64,000 nt of DNA from Schistosoma mansoni (GCF_000237925.1 NC_031497.1:18467705-18531704); one strand, 5' to 3'; counted from the first letter of the stretch, positions 1 to 11,218 are shown. The notes: generated by a model from the sequence alone, not told the origin. Made by a program: numbers and translations.

Positions 1-30
1 GGGAGTAACAGGCGTAAGTAAGTAAGTATT
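1..30 (+). mobile_element. 3' terminus of an RTE (SR2-like) LINE
   Basis: The first bases read GGGAGTAACAGGCGTAAGTA and continue with TAAG-type repeats. The same terminus ends the better preserved RTE copy at 7757-8510. Only the last 30 bases or so are inside the window, and the body lies to the left. The family assignment rests on this shared tail. Confidence 0.7.
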
Positions 31-741
31 GTGCTATCAATCGATCAGTATTAAAAAAAGTATTACTGAAAAAATAGTAACTAGAGTCATTTTATTAATT
101 CTCTTTCTATCTTTCCAACTAAATAACACATCACAACGGACTGATGAACAAGGTGATGTTGATCTAATTTTAGATTGATAGTCATTTTACCACATGATTA
201 AATCGAATTTGATCAGTAAACACTAAGAACATTGATTTTATTAGAATTCACTATTCATTTTTTATCATTGTTTAATTTTGAGAAATAAGAAAATCAGTTG
301 TACATTCATTTTACATCAGTTCCAATAAATTCTAAAATAAACAATTTTGTTAGTTTAAAACAATGGGGATCCTTCTTATTAACTCGAGTTGTAATCGATA
401 TATATGTGGAGAGATATGTATACAGTAGATAGATAGATAGATAGATGGATAGATAAATCATCAAATCAAATGTTCATAGCATTTAAATTAGTCATTAGTC
501 TTCTTTACTGATTTTGTTTTCTTATGTACAGATCATTAGTTCTAAAAATAAATCACCATTGTTTATTAGTAATAGAAAATTCAATAACATTAATAACGAG
601 CACAAGCTGATACATATACAATACACAGCGGTAAATTCGGTCTACGTAATACTGTTGCTAAGTAAGTAACATAATTATTTAAAACAAATAATATACAACA
701 TCCCTATGAATAATATAAGTTGAATACATGTAGATAAGTTA
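31..741. other. Unassigned AT-rich stretch with a GATA microsatellite
   Basis: No coding signal or recognised repeat is visible. A short (GATA)n tract lies at about 427-457. Confidence 0.5.
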
Positions 742-912
742 AATTTTCATAGTTGAAAGCGTGAAGCTAGACCACCAGGGAAAACCTGGAAGCACTGGAC
801 AGCCAACTCGTCTTATTGTGGGACTCCTCAGCAGTGCGTATCCACGACCTCGCCTCGCGAGATTCGAACTCAGGACCTATCAGTCTCGCACCAGAGCACT
901 TAACCGATAGTT
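742..912 (-). mobile_element. tRNA-like repeat with inverted ends, one end only
   Basis: From left to right it carries the terminal arm (AGTTGAAAGCGTGA...GCTAGACCACCA), then a reverse-complement B box (GATTCGAACTCAGGACC), and breaks off after an A-box-like ACTTAACCGATAG. The same arm is found at both ends of the copies at 28158 and 57346, which shows that the arm is a terminal inverted repeat. This copy keeps only one side. Confidence 0.7.
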
Positions 913-1837
913 AAATTCTATCAATAGTATATGGTTAAACAATCTAAAATAAAAAAAATTTATGCATCATTCAATACTATCAGTTAGAATAGGATGGACG
1001 TTAAATAAGAAGAATATATTTGTAAAATCTCAGCGAATGAATTTGAAGCAAATCCAACGTTTCGCTTGGAAATCTGTTCCAAGCTTTTCATTTTTACAAA
1101 TATATTATTCCTATTGAATGTCTTACATCAACTCGGTGCCCAAATACTGTGAAACTATTAGCTCTATTTCGTATAGAATAGGTTAGTTTGTTTATTTATC
1201 AGCTGGTCTATTTCATATATTTATATATAGTACAGAAAAGTTTAAATGATTGTTTCTCGAACAGAATACATTACTATTTTATTCCAATAGTATATATTAT
1301 ATTGTAAACATTGAAATAAAACTGTAGGATATAGAAGAAAACTGTTCTAAAGAAGAAAAAGGAAGGGTTAGTTTATGGTTTACATCATGAATTGATCATA
1401 GTCAAACAATCGTTAATAGCTAAGAAACACCTCTGGGAACTGTTTTCTTGCAGTGTAGGAAATCTCAACAGTGAGTACAGATAATTCTATTGTGGACTGA
1501 ACCCAGGGCATTTAAGATTCATAGTGAGAGGTTAATCTTTAGATTAATAAGTCAGTACGTGATTGTTTGTATTTTGTATTGTAGTGATTATGGGGTATTG
1601 TCTAACATCCAATATAATCAAATTTGTAACTCAATGAGGAGATATATATAATTGTCAACAAACAGAATTAGGATCAAGAATGTTCAACTTGTTGTTATGG
1701 CTAGTTATCATATAAATCCTGTTTTCCTACTTCATGTTCCAAAGAAAAAGATGAACTGAATGTATACATTGTTAAAGAATTCTTAAATAACAAACTCTTA
1801 TCATCACATTATTTGTTTAATATAATCTCTGAGATAA
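913..1837. other. Unassigned stretch with nested inverted repeats and a decayed tRNA-like repeat
   Basis: At 1012-1105 two arms of about 16 bases (AATATATTTGTAAAA and its complement) face each other. Between them is a perfect 8-bp hairpin, GCTTGGAA-ATCTG-TTCCAAGC. At about 1420-1555 a sequence with GGACTGAACCCAGGGC resembles a strongly diverged minus-strand member of the tRNA-like repeat family. No gene is visible. Confidence 0.4.
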
Positions 1838-2010
1838 GATGGTGGTTGGAGGTAGTCAACAGGAAACCCTTAACTCGGGTTTCATGCTACTTGGCACTCA
1901 TCAGCAAGGTGTACCTGTAAACTTGAGGGAACTGGTGCTCCTTGATCGATAGTATTCAATCTGCAGTAGGAAGGACTTGACATACATGACATTGATCACA
2001 ACCAATTGAA
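1838..2010 (-). mobile_element. Second hammerhead-bearing repeat family, copy 1
   Basis: On the minus strand the copy contains CTGATGAGTGCCAAGTAGCA followed by TGAAACCC and a short CCC/GGG stem, which is a hammerhead-type core (CUGAUGAG and GAAA both intact). Flanking blocks (AGTTCCCTCAAG upstream, TTGACTACCTCCAACCACC downstream) are shared with the copy at 32194-32570. The core resembles that of Sm-alpha (CAGGTACA before it, CCAARTAG in the loop), but everything outside it differs. Helix I does not pair cleanly next to the core, so activity is uncertain. Confidence 0.6.
1857..1918 (-). ncRNA. Hammerhead-ribozyme-like core
   Basis: Minus strand: conserved CUGAUGAG, helix II (UGC/GCA), GAAA, helix III (ACCC/GGGU) and a possible GUU cleavage triplet. 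Of the cores of this second family in the window it is the best preserved. Helix I needs a bulge to pair (ACAGG with CCTGT), so self-cleavage is not assured. Confidence 0.5.
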
Positions 2011-2137
2011 GTAACACATTTCATGTTATGTGAAAAAAATGCATAAAAGAGTTGTACATGTTTAAAATGTTATTCATTCATTTTCACTTATTTATTTAAA
2101 ATATTAGCTGATTTAATAATTTATACAGTCAATAATT

Positions 2138-2332
2138 CATTTGATATTGTTTGTTTGAATCTTCTCATTGATGTTTACGACTGTAATTGATCAATCACTT
2201 ATTAGTAATACGAGCATCGTGTGCGGATTGACTCGATATTGCTTTAAGTTACTAGTATTATAAGAAAAGATGGAAGTTGGTTAGCAGTGGAATCCAGGAC
2301 ATGCGTTTCGTCCTTTTTCAAGACTCATCATA
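2138..2332 (-). mobile_element. Sm-alpha-like SINE, partial
   Basis: The copy has the Sm-alpha blocks in minus order: ATTGTTTGTTTGAATCTTC, then CGTGTGCGGATTGACTCGATA, then GTTAGCAGTGGAATCCAGGA and a hammerhead region with GTTTCGTCC. It ends in an AT dinucleotide run where the tRNA-like part should begin. Minus-strand reading of the ribozyme gives ATGATGAG in place of CTGATGAG, so an invariant core base is changed. Confidence 0.75.
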
Positions 2333-2496
2333 TATATATATATGATTCATACGTGTTTATATATGAATACTTAGAAGTAAGCATATTAGAATTCATGGAA
2401 AAACATATCTTCAAGATGTAAAAAGAAACAGTGTCTTTTAGAATTATGGTTTATTAAAGTATTTTCACATATGTGATAGTATTATTATCATCATTA

Positions 2497-2660
2497 CATC
2501 TGATCCGTGACTGTTAGTGGAAATCATTACCATCATTTCGTCACAGACTCAGTCACCAGTCAGATGTATCTGCATCTGAGTAATGATGTTCGCGTTGATA
2601 TTTAAACCTAGTATTTATCACTTCAAGCATCAACATGATATATCATTATCTACTAAATGT
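2497..2660 (-). mobile_element. Degenerate Sm-alpha-like SINE
   Basis: Recognisable blocks are GTTAGTGGAA, TTTCGTC, CAGTCAGATGTATCTGCATC, GATGTTCGCG and the decayed box CCTAGTATTTATCACTTCAAG. They keep the Sm-alpha order but many positions have changed. It is an old copy. Confidence 0.6.
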
Positions 2661-3233
2661 ATATGGCCATATGAAATTATTCAATCGACATAAATGTATC
2701 ACTAACAGTTTGTAGTTTCACGTTGATTATATTGACCATTGAATTTCGATTAATCGAACCAAGATCAATCACATTGAAAACTTGTAAATAATAGAGCCGT
2801 ATAATTTATCCACTCCGGATCCATATATGCCACCCACCCTCAAATTGAATATTTAAGTTTCTTTAAAAATAGAACGTAATCCCCTTATGATTCAAAATTA
2901 AGTGGTTACCATTATTCAAAATGTAATAACTTTGTAGTGCATATCAACTATTGATAGCTAGTTGATTTCCGATTTAGCTGTCTTTATGCATAAGCCGCAA
3001 GTTTTCGTTTGAACACTTTGATGTAGATACTTCGAAACTTTTTTTACCATTAATATGCACATGATGAATATTTTATTTAAGTAATGTTGATAAACATTTG
3101 ATTTGATTTAGTTTGCCAATGATTTGTCGGTCCATGTTGAATCATGCCATGAATTTCTTTAAAATTATGTATTTTTTTCCATACAAATTCATAAAATTAT
3201 TAGATAATTGATAAACTACCCTACAATTGTAAA
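2661..3233. other. Unassigned AT-rich stretch
   Basis: No open reading frame of note, no repeat recognised and no RNA gene seen. Confidence 0.5.
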
Positions 3234-3248
3234 CAAGTATCTTCCGGT

Positions 3249-3506
3249 AATCAACGATGGATAGTGGCTAGCAGTGGAATCCAGGTCGCGCTTTTCGTCC
3301 TATTTCGGACCCGTCAGCTGGATGTACCTGCATCTCAGATTTGATGTTCACTATGTGACTCGAACCCAGTATCTTTCGCTTCAAACACCATTGCGTTATC
3401 CACTTAGCTACTGAGTCCTGATAGCCACTTGCTTGTGCAATGTGGTGAAGTTGAATTTTACTTAGTATTGTTTGTTTGGATCTTCCCATTGATGTTTTTG
3501 GGACTG
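3249..3506 (-). mobile_element. Sm-alpha-like SINE with 15-bp target-site duplication
   Basis: The copy is flanked by exact direct repeats CAAGTATCTTCCGGT at 3234-3248 and 3507-3521. It contains the hammerhead region (GTTTCGTCC-type block) and, in reverse complement, tRNA-like boxes (GACTCGAACCCAG; TTATCCACTTAGCTACTGAG). The ribozyme core reads CTGACGGG, so the invariant A of CUGANGA is lost and cleavage is unlikely. The duplication shows LINE-assisted insertion of this unit. Confidence 0.88.
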
Positions 3507-3521
3507 CAAGTATCTTCCGGT

Positions 3522-3930
3522 GTTTATTATTATTATTATTAATAATACCATGATTAATTAAATCTGTATGTAACGAAATGAATCCAAGTTGTCTGATTGT
3601 TAATTTTAGCGATTTTCCGTTTTCTATTTGGCTGACCTTTTGTTTGTTGTTATTGTTGATGTTGTTTTTGTTTAATTTTGTGAAGGTCATTTGGTAAAAA
3701 ACAAAATAAAATCTCAGTTTACTAATCATCACCAATAATCATCGTAGTTTTTCTATTATTTGAGTGAAGGAACTAATCAAAAATAGACTGATAATACTTC
3801 GAACAAATTCACATTTATTTAAATTCTTTAAAAAAAGACCATTCATGTTAAAAAAATATAACTGAAAACCTTGTTAAAAGTAAGTATAATCCTGAACCAA
3901 TCAGGATTACAGGAAAGATATCAAAGTCAA
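3522..3930. other. Unassigned stretch
   Basis: It begins with a short ATT microsatellite. A minus-strand open frame of about 155 codons that spans the SINE and this stretch reads mostly Asn/Ile/Lys and has no domain, so it is not taken as a gene. Confidence 0.4.
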
Positions 3931-3934
3931 GCCA

Positions 3935-4255
3935 GGTCTCTTAATGTTAAACAGTTTGCCGAGCCCCGTCAAGGTCAAGGACAATCAACATGGATCGATC
4001 AATTGCACACCATGGTCAGTTACATGAGGCAGTGGCTCCACATTGGATTTCTATGACATGCTAATACTCATATATCTTGTTACCTATTGAGAGTATTTAT
4101 TCTGGCCAGTCACTTAAGAAGTTAAGTGACCTGGGTACTACGATAATATCATCTAAATTGAGCACTAACAACGAGGCTTGACTTCGACGTAAGCTAGGTG
4201 GTCACATCTTTCCTGTCCAACTTGAGTAAACTATGACTATCCACACAGAACACAA
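3935..4255 (+). repeat. Unnamed dispersed repeat, copy 1
   Basis: The segment matches 44870-45185 in the same order: TTAAACAGTTTGCCGAGC, CCGTCAAGGTCAAGGACAA, CATGAGGCAGTGG, then GACTTCGACGTAAGCTAGGT and GGTCACA-TTTCTGTCCAACT. Identity is moderate. No terminal repeats, coding sequence or tail were found, so the class is unknown. Confidence 0.55.
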
Positions 4256-4689
4256 ACATTGATGACATATAACCTTAACTCATCCTTAGTGGTTTTGTCT
4301 AAAGATTGTCTAGGACGTATACTACAGTTTATCGAAGCCTTATTCATATGGAATTTCAAACCCTGCTTGTATTTTTAAAAACAATTTCAACCCACACTAA
4401 ACCTACGTGGATAATATTGTTTTATTATCCAAAGTGCTGAGCTTCATATTGTTTTTCACATTATTTTCTTGATTATTAACTCTATTTCCTCTTACCTTCC
4501 ATTTGTCTAGTTGACCTTTTGTTTTTATACATAAATATTCTTAACAAGTATATGTATGATCAAATTGTTCTAAATGTACTACGCTAATATATCACATAGT
4601 TGTCATTGGTTTTGTCTTCTTAAAATATTCTTCATAAATTTTTCGATTTTGTATAGTAATTTATCCATTTGTAAGTTCTGTTGAACTCT
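4256..4689. other. Unassigned stretch
   Basis: A block around 4390-4490 (AAACCTACGTGGATAATATT... TTATTATCCAAAGTG) resembles 25000-25075, so part of it is probably an old repeat. Nothing coding is visible. Confidence 0.4.
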
Positions 4690-6095
4690 GTCTCTAGCTC
4701 TTCTAGAGTTACTGCCGGTCCCAAGCCCACACGAAGGAGGAGAGTTGGGCATGGGGTTAGCGACCCCAACCCGTAGAAAACTAACTCGCTAAAAAAACGC
4801 TAACCATAAAAAATAATTTAAACCTTTTAAACTCTGCCCTCTGAGTTGAAAGAAGAATTATGACGCCTCAGGATAAAAGTCGAGATTTTTCAGAAGTCAC
4901 GAGGTCGATGCCCCTTCTAACAACCAGAGCAACAATTTTTATAGGTACATGGAACGTCCGGACAATGTGGGAGACCGGAAAGACCAGTCAAATAGTAATG
5001 AAAATGGGGAGATACAAATTGGCAAAACTTGGAATCAGCGAAACCCATTGGACACAAGCTAGACAGCAAAGGCTAGGTACGGAAGAGTTACTGTTGTACT
5101 CTGGTCACGAAGAGCAAAATCCCCCACACACTAAGGGAGTTGCTCTAATGCTGTCCAGAGAAACACGGAATGAACTTGTAGGATGGGAATCCCATGGATC
5201 CAGAATTATCAAAGCATCATTCAAAACAAAGAAGGAGGGGATCACAATGAATGTTATCCAATGTTATGCACCCACGAATGATAGCAACGGATCTCTATGG
5301 AAACCCTGAGAAAGATTCAAGAAATGAAGGACAAGAAGACAGCAATTAACAACAGCCGAACAAGAACAAGAAAATTCAAAACACAAACTGAATACACTGA
5401 AGCAAACAAGCAAGTGAAGAGGAGCATTAAAGCCGACTAGCAGAAATACATGGGAGAACTAGCAACGACGACGGAAAAAGCTGCAAGAGAAGGGAATATG
5501 AAACAACTATATGATACAACGAATAAACTAACAGGTAAATATAGTAAACCAGAGAGAACCGTCAGGAACGAACAAGGAAAGACAATCACTGAGATTTATG
5601 AACAGAGAAACAGATGGGTGGAACACTTCGAGGAACTCTTGAATAGGCCAGATCCACTGAATCCACCGAACATCGAAACAGCACACACAGACCTCCCTAT
5701 AGATGTCACTCCGCCAACGATTGAAGCAATCAAGATGGCCATCAGACAAATCAAGAGCCGTAAATCAGCAGGACCTGACAATATACCAGCTGGAGCAATG
5801 AAGTCAGACATTGAAGTAACTGAAAACATGCTTCACCTTCTATTCAAGGAGATTTGAGAGGAGGAACAAGTGCCAACGGACTGGAAAGAAGGATATGTCA
5901 TCAAGATACCAAAGAAAGGAGATCCGAGCAAATGTGAGAATTACAGAGGCATCAGTTTGTTGTGAGTACCAATAAAGGTTTTCAACAGAGTGTTGCTCAA
6001 CCGGATAAAAGACACAATAGACGCTCGACTTCGAGATCAACAGGCTGGATGGTCAACCAAACCATTTTCAGATCATGGACAAGATTTGCACCTAA
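4690..6095 (+). mobile_element. RTE-clade LINE (SR2-like), internally deleted
   Basis: The copy starts in a 5' leader (CCGGTCCCAAGCCCACACG) and encodes an APE-type endonuclease N-terminus (about 4860-5288) with FIGTWNVRTMWETG, the ISETHW motif and IQCYAPTNDSN. The rest of the endonuclease, including the catalytic SDH region, is missing. The sequence jumps to a linker (TAINNSRTRTRKF) and then a reverse transcriptase start at 5450-5857 with NRWVEHFEELLNRP and AIRQIKSRKSAGPDNIP. Reading beyond 5857 continues in RT-like sequence (NYRGISLL, KVFNRVLLNRIKDTIDARL) with stops and stops matching near 6093. It is a dead copy with an internal deletion and no 3' end. Confidence 0.85.
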
Positions 6096-6688
6096 TAATA
6101 AAGATTACGAAGATGTTGTACTCTCAGAGCCGGATCATTTAATTCTAGAGCTTTCACTGTCTTTTTAAACACTGTCGTCATCATCACCTCATAATTCGGA
6201 AAGATTCTATCTACAATAAAGATGAAACAGTTCAGAAAGTATAACATAACTAAAATATCACAAATTGTTTAAAATACTATCTGACCTTATTTAGACAACT
6301 ATAACTGATAACAGTCAGTCACAAAAACCCTATACGCTTATAACCTTAACTTAATACACAAGCCTAACACCCAATACAAAAACTTAATCATTTTTTTTAC
6401 TACAATGAATAGTATAATATGTAAGAGTTTATTAATCATATCAAACTATAATCCAACTGTAATTTTCTTGCTTTCCATTGTTAATTGTTTGGTAACTAAA
6501 TACTGTTTCATGATTTACTAATCAGTAACTCAAAGTTATCAGTTTACTATATTTTTATTCTGATATGTAATATACACTTATTAAGATAAGTGTATATTGA
6601 ACTAAAATGTTACATATATATGGAACGAAACATACCTTTAACATTTAAACAATATTATCGACTGATATCATATTTTACTATAACAAAC
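6096..6688. other. Unassigned AT-rich stretch
   Basis: No gene or repeat is recognised. A small inverted repeat, ATATACACTTATTAAGATAAGTGTATAT, lies at about 6570-6597; it is described here only as a perfect-looking hairpin with 13-base arms. Confidence 0.4.
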
Positions 6689-6702
6689 AATATCAACCTT
6701 TA

Positions 6703-7237
6703 AATTCACTTAGTATTGTTTGTTTGAATCTTCCTATTGATGTATAGGACTACAACTGGTCAGTGGCTAGCAGTGGAGTCCAGGATGCGCGTTTCGTCCT
6801 ACTTAGGACCGGTCAGCTGGATGTACCTGCATCTCAGATTTGATGTTCACTATGTGACTCGAACCCAGTATCTTTCGCTTCAAACACCATTGCGTTATCC
6901 ACTTAGCTACTGAGTCCTGATAGCCACTTGCTTGTGCGATGGGGTGAAGTTTAAATTCACTTAGTATTGTTTGTTTGAATCTTCCCATTGATGTTTAGGA
7001 CTGCAACTGGTCAGTCTCTAATTGGCATATGTGCATACTGTGTGTATAGCCTCGATATAGCCTTAATTCACAAGCAATATAGCTGAGTGGATAACGTGAT
7101 GGCGTTTGAAGCAAAAGGTACTGGGTTCGAGTCACATAATGAACTCTGAGATGCAGGTACATCCAGCTGACCAGTCCTAAGTAGGATGAAAAGCGCGACC
7201 TGGATTCCACTGTTAGCCACTATCCATCTTTGCTTAT
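6703..7237. mobile_element. Inverted dimer of Sm-alpha-like SINEs inserted as one unit
   Basis: A minus-strand monomer (ribozyme region 6766-6830, tRNA-like boxes 6855-6930) is followed by a plus-strand monomer (tRNA-like boxes 7077-7140, ribozyme region 7160-7225). The outer flanks are near-identical direct repeats, AATATCAACCTTTA at 6689-6702 and AATATCAATCTTTA at 7238-7251. The head-to-head pair therefore seems to have entered as a single insertion. Both ribozyme cores are damaged (CTGACCGG and CTGACCAG in place of CUGANGAG). Confidence 0.8.
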
Positions 7238-7251
7238 AATATCAATCTTTA

Positions 7252-7745
7252 TTTAATGAACTGTATTTTTTTCTTCAATCTTAAATATTCTACATTCTCA
7301 ATTAAATGTCATGAATATAAATGAACTAATTTAATCTAATTTTATATATTTTTTAAAAAAAAGAATAAAACGATTAACAGAGTTTAAATAATCCGCCATA
7401 AATGCAATGATCTGATTGGTTATTAAAACATTTAATGGTATTTCATTCAATGATGAACTTATCATAAAGACAGATGTCATTATGAATAATATTGATACTT
7501 GTATTCTTTCTTTCATTCTTTCATTCTCTTTCTTTTATCTTCTTTTAAATGACATTTGTCAATGAAACACATATAAGGCGGTATGATTACAAAGAAGCTT
7601 CTATTTCATAAAAAAAAAGATTAAATGGTTGTAAAAGCTATAAGATAATTTACATTTCATATATGATTAGAGAATCCATTAAATTGGGGTATACATAGTT
7701 AACTCAATATAGTGTATAGAATCAGTATATATATATTAAACATAC
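7252..7745. other. Unassigned AT-rich stretch
   Basis: No supportable gene. Short frames on the minus strand are rich in Ile and Phe and show no motif. Confidence 0.4.
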
Positions 7746-7756
7746 TAATTCAACAT

Positions 7757-8510
7757 ATTGAATTATTTTTTTCTGGTTAGCAGCTGCCTCAGCAGCAGTA
7801 GGTCTCAATATAAACAAAGGGGAAAGTAAAACTCTCCGATACAATACAGAATGCACCAATTGAATTACACTTGACGGAGAAGCTTTGGAAGTTGTGAAAA
7901 CCTTTACATATCTGGGCAGCATCATCGATGAATACGGTGGATCTGATGCAGATATGAAGACGCGGATAGACAAAGCAAGAGTAGCATATTTCCAACTATA
8001 GAACATCTGGAACTCAAAACAATTGTCAACCAACATCAACATCAGAATTTTTCATACAAATGTCATGACAGTTTTACTGCATGGGGCGGAAACCTGGAGA
8101 ACTACGAAGACCATCATCCAGAAGATACAAGTGTATTAACAGTTGTCTACGCAAGATACTTCGGATCCATTGGCCAGATACTATCAGCAACATTCTGATG
8201 TGGGAGAGAACAAACCAGATTCCATCCAGTGGAGGAAAAATTGATGAAGAACAGGTGGAAGTGGACAGGACACACACTGAGGAAATCACCCAACTGCATC
8301 ACAAGACAAGCCCTTACATGGAATCCTGAAGGTGAAGGGAAAAGAGGAAGACCAAAGAACACATTACGCCTAGAAATGGAGACAGACATGAGAAGAATGA
8401 ATAAAATTTTGATAGAACTAGAAAGAAAGACACAGGACAGAGTGGGTTGTAGAATGCTGGTCGGCAGCCAATGCTCCATTGGGAGTAACAGGCCTAAGTA
8501 AGCAAGCAAG
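7757..8510 (+). mobile_element. RTE (SR2-like) LINE, 5'-truncated, with 11-bp target-site duplication
   Basis: Exact direct repeats TAATTCAACAT flank the copy (7746-7756 and 8511-8521). The translated remains are the C-terminal third of the RTE protein: GLNINKGKSKTLRY, EVVKTFTYLGSIIDEYGG, FHTNVMTVLLHGAETWRT, then in another frame [19 protein letters not shown] and KRGRPKNTL. The copy ends with GGGAGTAACAGGCCTAAG and TAAG/CAAG repeats. In-frame stops and a frame change show that it is dead. Truncation at the 5' end is usual for LINEs. Confidence 0.9.
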
Positions 8511-8521
8511 TAATTCAACAT

Positions 8522-9799
8522 GATCATAAGAATTACTATTATTATTATTACTATTATTACCATTATTACATAATTCATTACAACGATGACGTAATAATAA
8601 TTAAGAGTAATTGAATTATTTTATTAGTAAACAATATTCTTTACAATAGACTTATTACTTAAATTACAACGATAACAATAAACAACTAATTTAATGAACA
8701 GTGAATATAATAGATGAACATTTATTTTTTGTTTGAATGTACTATATTAATTAAAAGTTTTTCAGACATGCATTGATGTTTATTTTATTACCTAAATAGA
8801 TGATTTGGTTTGATTGTACAATGAAAGTGTAATAAAAGGATAAGCCAATCAGAATAGAGAATGAAATCTTTTTGTATAGATAAAATGATTGTAAAAATTT
8901 ACATCTTACCAACAAAAAGTAAAATCGATAGTGTATAAATTAGAAAATGCTCAAGTCTGTTTCTATAGACTGCATATAACAGGTCAATAGACACTATTCC
9001 TATATATTAACCCTTAGTTCATAATCTATCGACAAATCTCAGTCGCTTAACAGTCTACTTTATGGACAAAGTAATCAAATAACACCTCTCAGATTTGTCA
9101 GTGTAATTCATTCATCCATATGTCTATACATCCCTTCTGCTCTACAGCTGATATCAATTCACAGTGAAAACCATAACACTAAACTTCTAATCCGAATCAT
9201 GAATACTTGACTGTAAACAAGAGCAATATGTGGATGCCTAAATAATCATCTTTAGACATCATAAAAGTTTGAGGAGACGGACAATCTATACTCGATTGGA
9301 CGAATTCATCCATCATTGTTCTTTTAACTGACAAGTAGAGTAACTTGTAGGAAAGCTTTAACGTATACATTAAATATTTCAAATCTGTTTACACGTTTTC
9401 CCGGTTACTGTTTTCTTTTACATAAACCATTCATTTACAACAGTTATTTTCTGATTAGCTATGAGCTGAGTGAACGTTTATCGGAAGGTTTTTATTCTCC
9501 GTTCATTTAATATACTCTTTCCTCTTGTACTAGTTTTTTCTATAGCCATTTGAGTTATCTTGTTTCGCCTTAATATAATCTTTAAATAAATCCATCTTGG
9601 TTAAATATATCTCGTTATTCATCACTCACTATTGATTAGATGTTTACAAAATATAAAGGTATAATTTACTAGGAGATTTTCCTTCAGTGTATCACCGGAA
9701 TTCTTGTAAGAAATCCAGTCATGTTAATTTATATACTATTTAAAATAATATATACAGGTTTTATTTCTGTGATACATTTAAAAAACAGTTTTCTTCATT
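8522..9799. other. Unassigned AT-rich stretch
   Basis: About 1.3 kb in which I see no gene, no recognised repeat and no RNA gene. It opens with an ATT microsatellite at about 8530-8570. Confidence 0.45.
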
Positions 9800-10125
9800 T
9801 TGTACGTTATCCATTACCAGTGGAGTTGAACCAAGTCTGTTGTAGAGATATCAACTCATTGAAGACAATTGGTGAACGGTTGCTCAAAAACATCGTGGAT
9901 TGGTTGAAGTTAAACATTAACACTGTTGGATGCCGGTCAGCTCAGTGGTCTATCGGTTAAGTGCTCTGGCGCGAGACTGATAGGTCCTGGGTTCGAATCT
10001 CACGAGTGCGGGATCGTGGATGCCCACTGCTGAGGAGTCCCATAATAGAACGAGTTGGCCGTCCAGTGCTTCCAGGTTTTCCTTCGTGGTCTACCTTCAA
10101 TGGACTTATGATTTCACTATCAAAA
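9800..10125 (+). mobile_element. tRNA-like repeat with inverted ends, tRNA-sense copy
   Basis: This copy shows the tRNA-like core in sense orientation: A-box-like CAGCTCAGTGGTCTATCGG near 9937 and B box GGTTCGAATCTCAC near 9992. It is followed by CTGCTGAGGAGTCCCATAAT and the terminal arm (CCGTCCAGTGCTTCCAGGTTTTCC). The left side (GGAGTTGAACCAAGTCTGTT) is internal sequence, so one terminal arm is missing. Acceptor-stem pairing of a true tRNA is absent, so it is tRNA-derived and not a tRNA gene. Confidence 0.75.
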
Positions 10126-10169
10126 TATTACCTTTTCGTTATTAAAATGTCAATTATGATCTTTTAAAA

Positions 10170-10720
10170 TCTCCATGAAATTTGAAAAACGCCAAGTATA
10201 CTACTCTAAATGAATCACTATGTTTGATAGGGTCTAGCAAATTACAGAACGTGACGTGTTTCTATTGTTTCTCATGTTTTCAAATATGATTGGTTAAACT
10301 TATCAGTTCTATTGTTAATTGCAGCAATTTTCTTCTAGGAAATCTCCAAAAGTATAGGGATGTTTTTTTTCTTTAAGATAGTAATGTATGGAAATTGTTA
10401 ACTAACAAAGAAAACTATCGAAAATGATGAGACTTTAAACGGATGTTACTTACAAATGTGAGATATTTCAGCGACAAGCGTTCATGATCCACTTCATTAT
10501 ATCTTTACTCATAACTAATTACGGGAGGTTATCTCAGGAGTTCTTTAGTAAATCTATCACCCATGAAGTTCAAAACTCTCAGAATAAGGATAAATATAAC
10601 TACTGCCGACGAAAAACTACGGCATAATATTAAAAAAATTATTGGACTACACTAACCAAATGATTATTGACAGATAAGTAAACAAAAGATTAAACATAGA
10701 ACACGGTGACAAGAGAGATA
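10170..10720. other. Unassigned stretch
   Basis: Nothing coding and no repeat recognised. Confidence 0.4.
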
Positions 10721-10723
10721 GTG

Positions 10724-10930
10724 GAGTAGTGGCTTCATAGCCGATAGGGCACCACCTTCAAACGGCCTCGGTTCCAATCCCACCACCAACATACCTATTC
10801 ACAACCACTAACAACACACACAATACCCACTATCAAATACATACTACCACAATCACACAATCACAGCCCAACATCATCACACTCATCAACAACAACAACA
10901 AATACTATTACTACTACTAATACTAATACT
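10724..10930 (+). repeat. tRNA-like and CA-rich unit, copy 1 of a partial duplication
   Basis: GATAGGGCACCACCTTCAAA, CGGCCTCGGTTCCAATCCC (B-box-like) and a CA/ACC-rich tail ending in (CTA)n recur at about 12176-12372 with few differences. The copy here lacks the A-box-like part that precedes the second copy. Confidence 0.65.
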
Positions 10931-11218
10931 GTAGTGAACAGAAAACGACAGGGGAGAACCGAATGTATTTAAGCAAAAATTACAGATTATCTCAGTAAAT
11001 TCTGATAACTAAAGAATGAACAGTCAATTTGCAAATTAACAAGCAATTGTTTCAATCTTCACTGTTTCTTCTCTAATTCCATTGCTCATGCATTTTCCAA
11101 ACGATTGCGCTATATTCAGTACTTTGCTCTTCGGTCTTCTGCCAAAAAAATTATATGTCTGACCAACGCCATATAATACTTATATGGATATAAATAGATC
11201 ACACCACAATACTACTTA

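Noticed and set aside
3268-3735. 155-codon minus-strand frame
   Set aside because: It crosses an Sm-alpha SINE, its target-site duplication and an ATT repeat, and has no domain.
9930-10010. tRNA gene
   Set aside because: The sequence belongs to a dispersed repeat with inverted ends and the acceptor arms do not pair.
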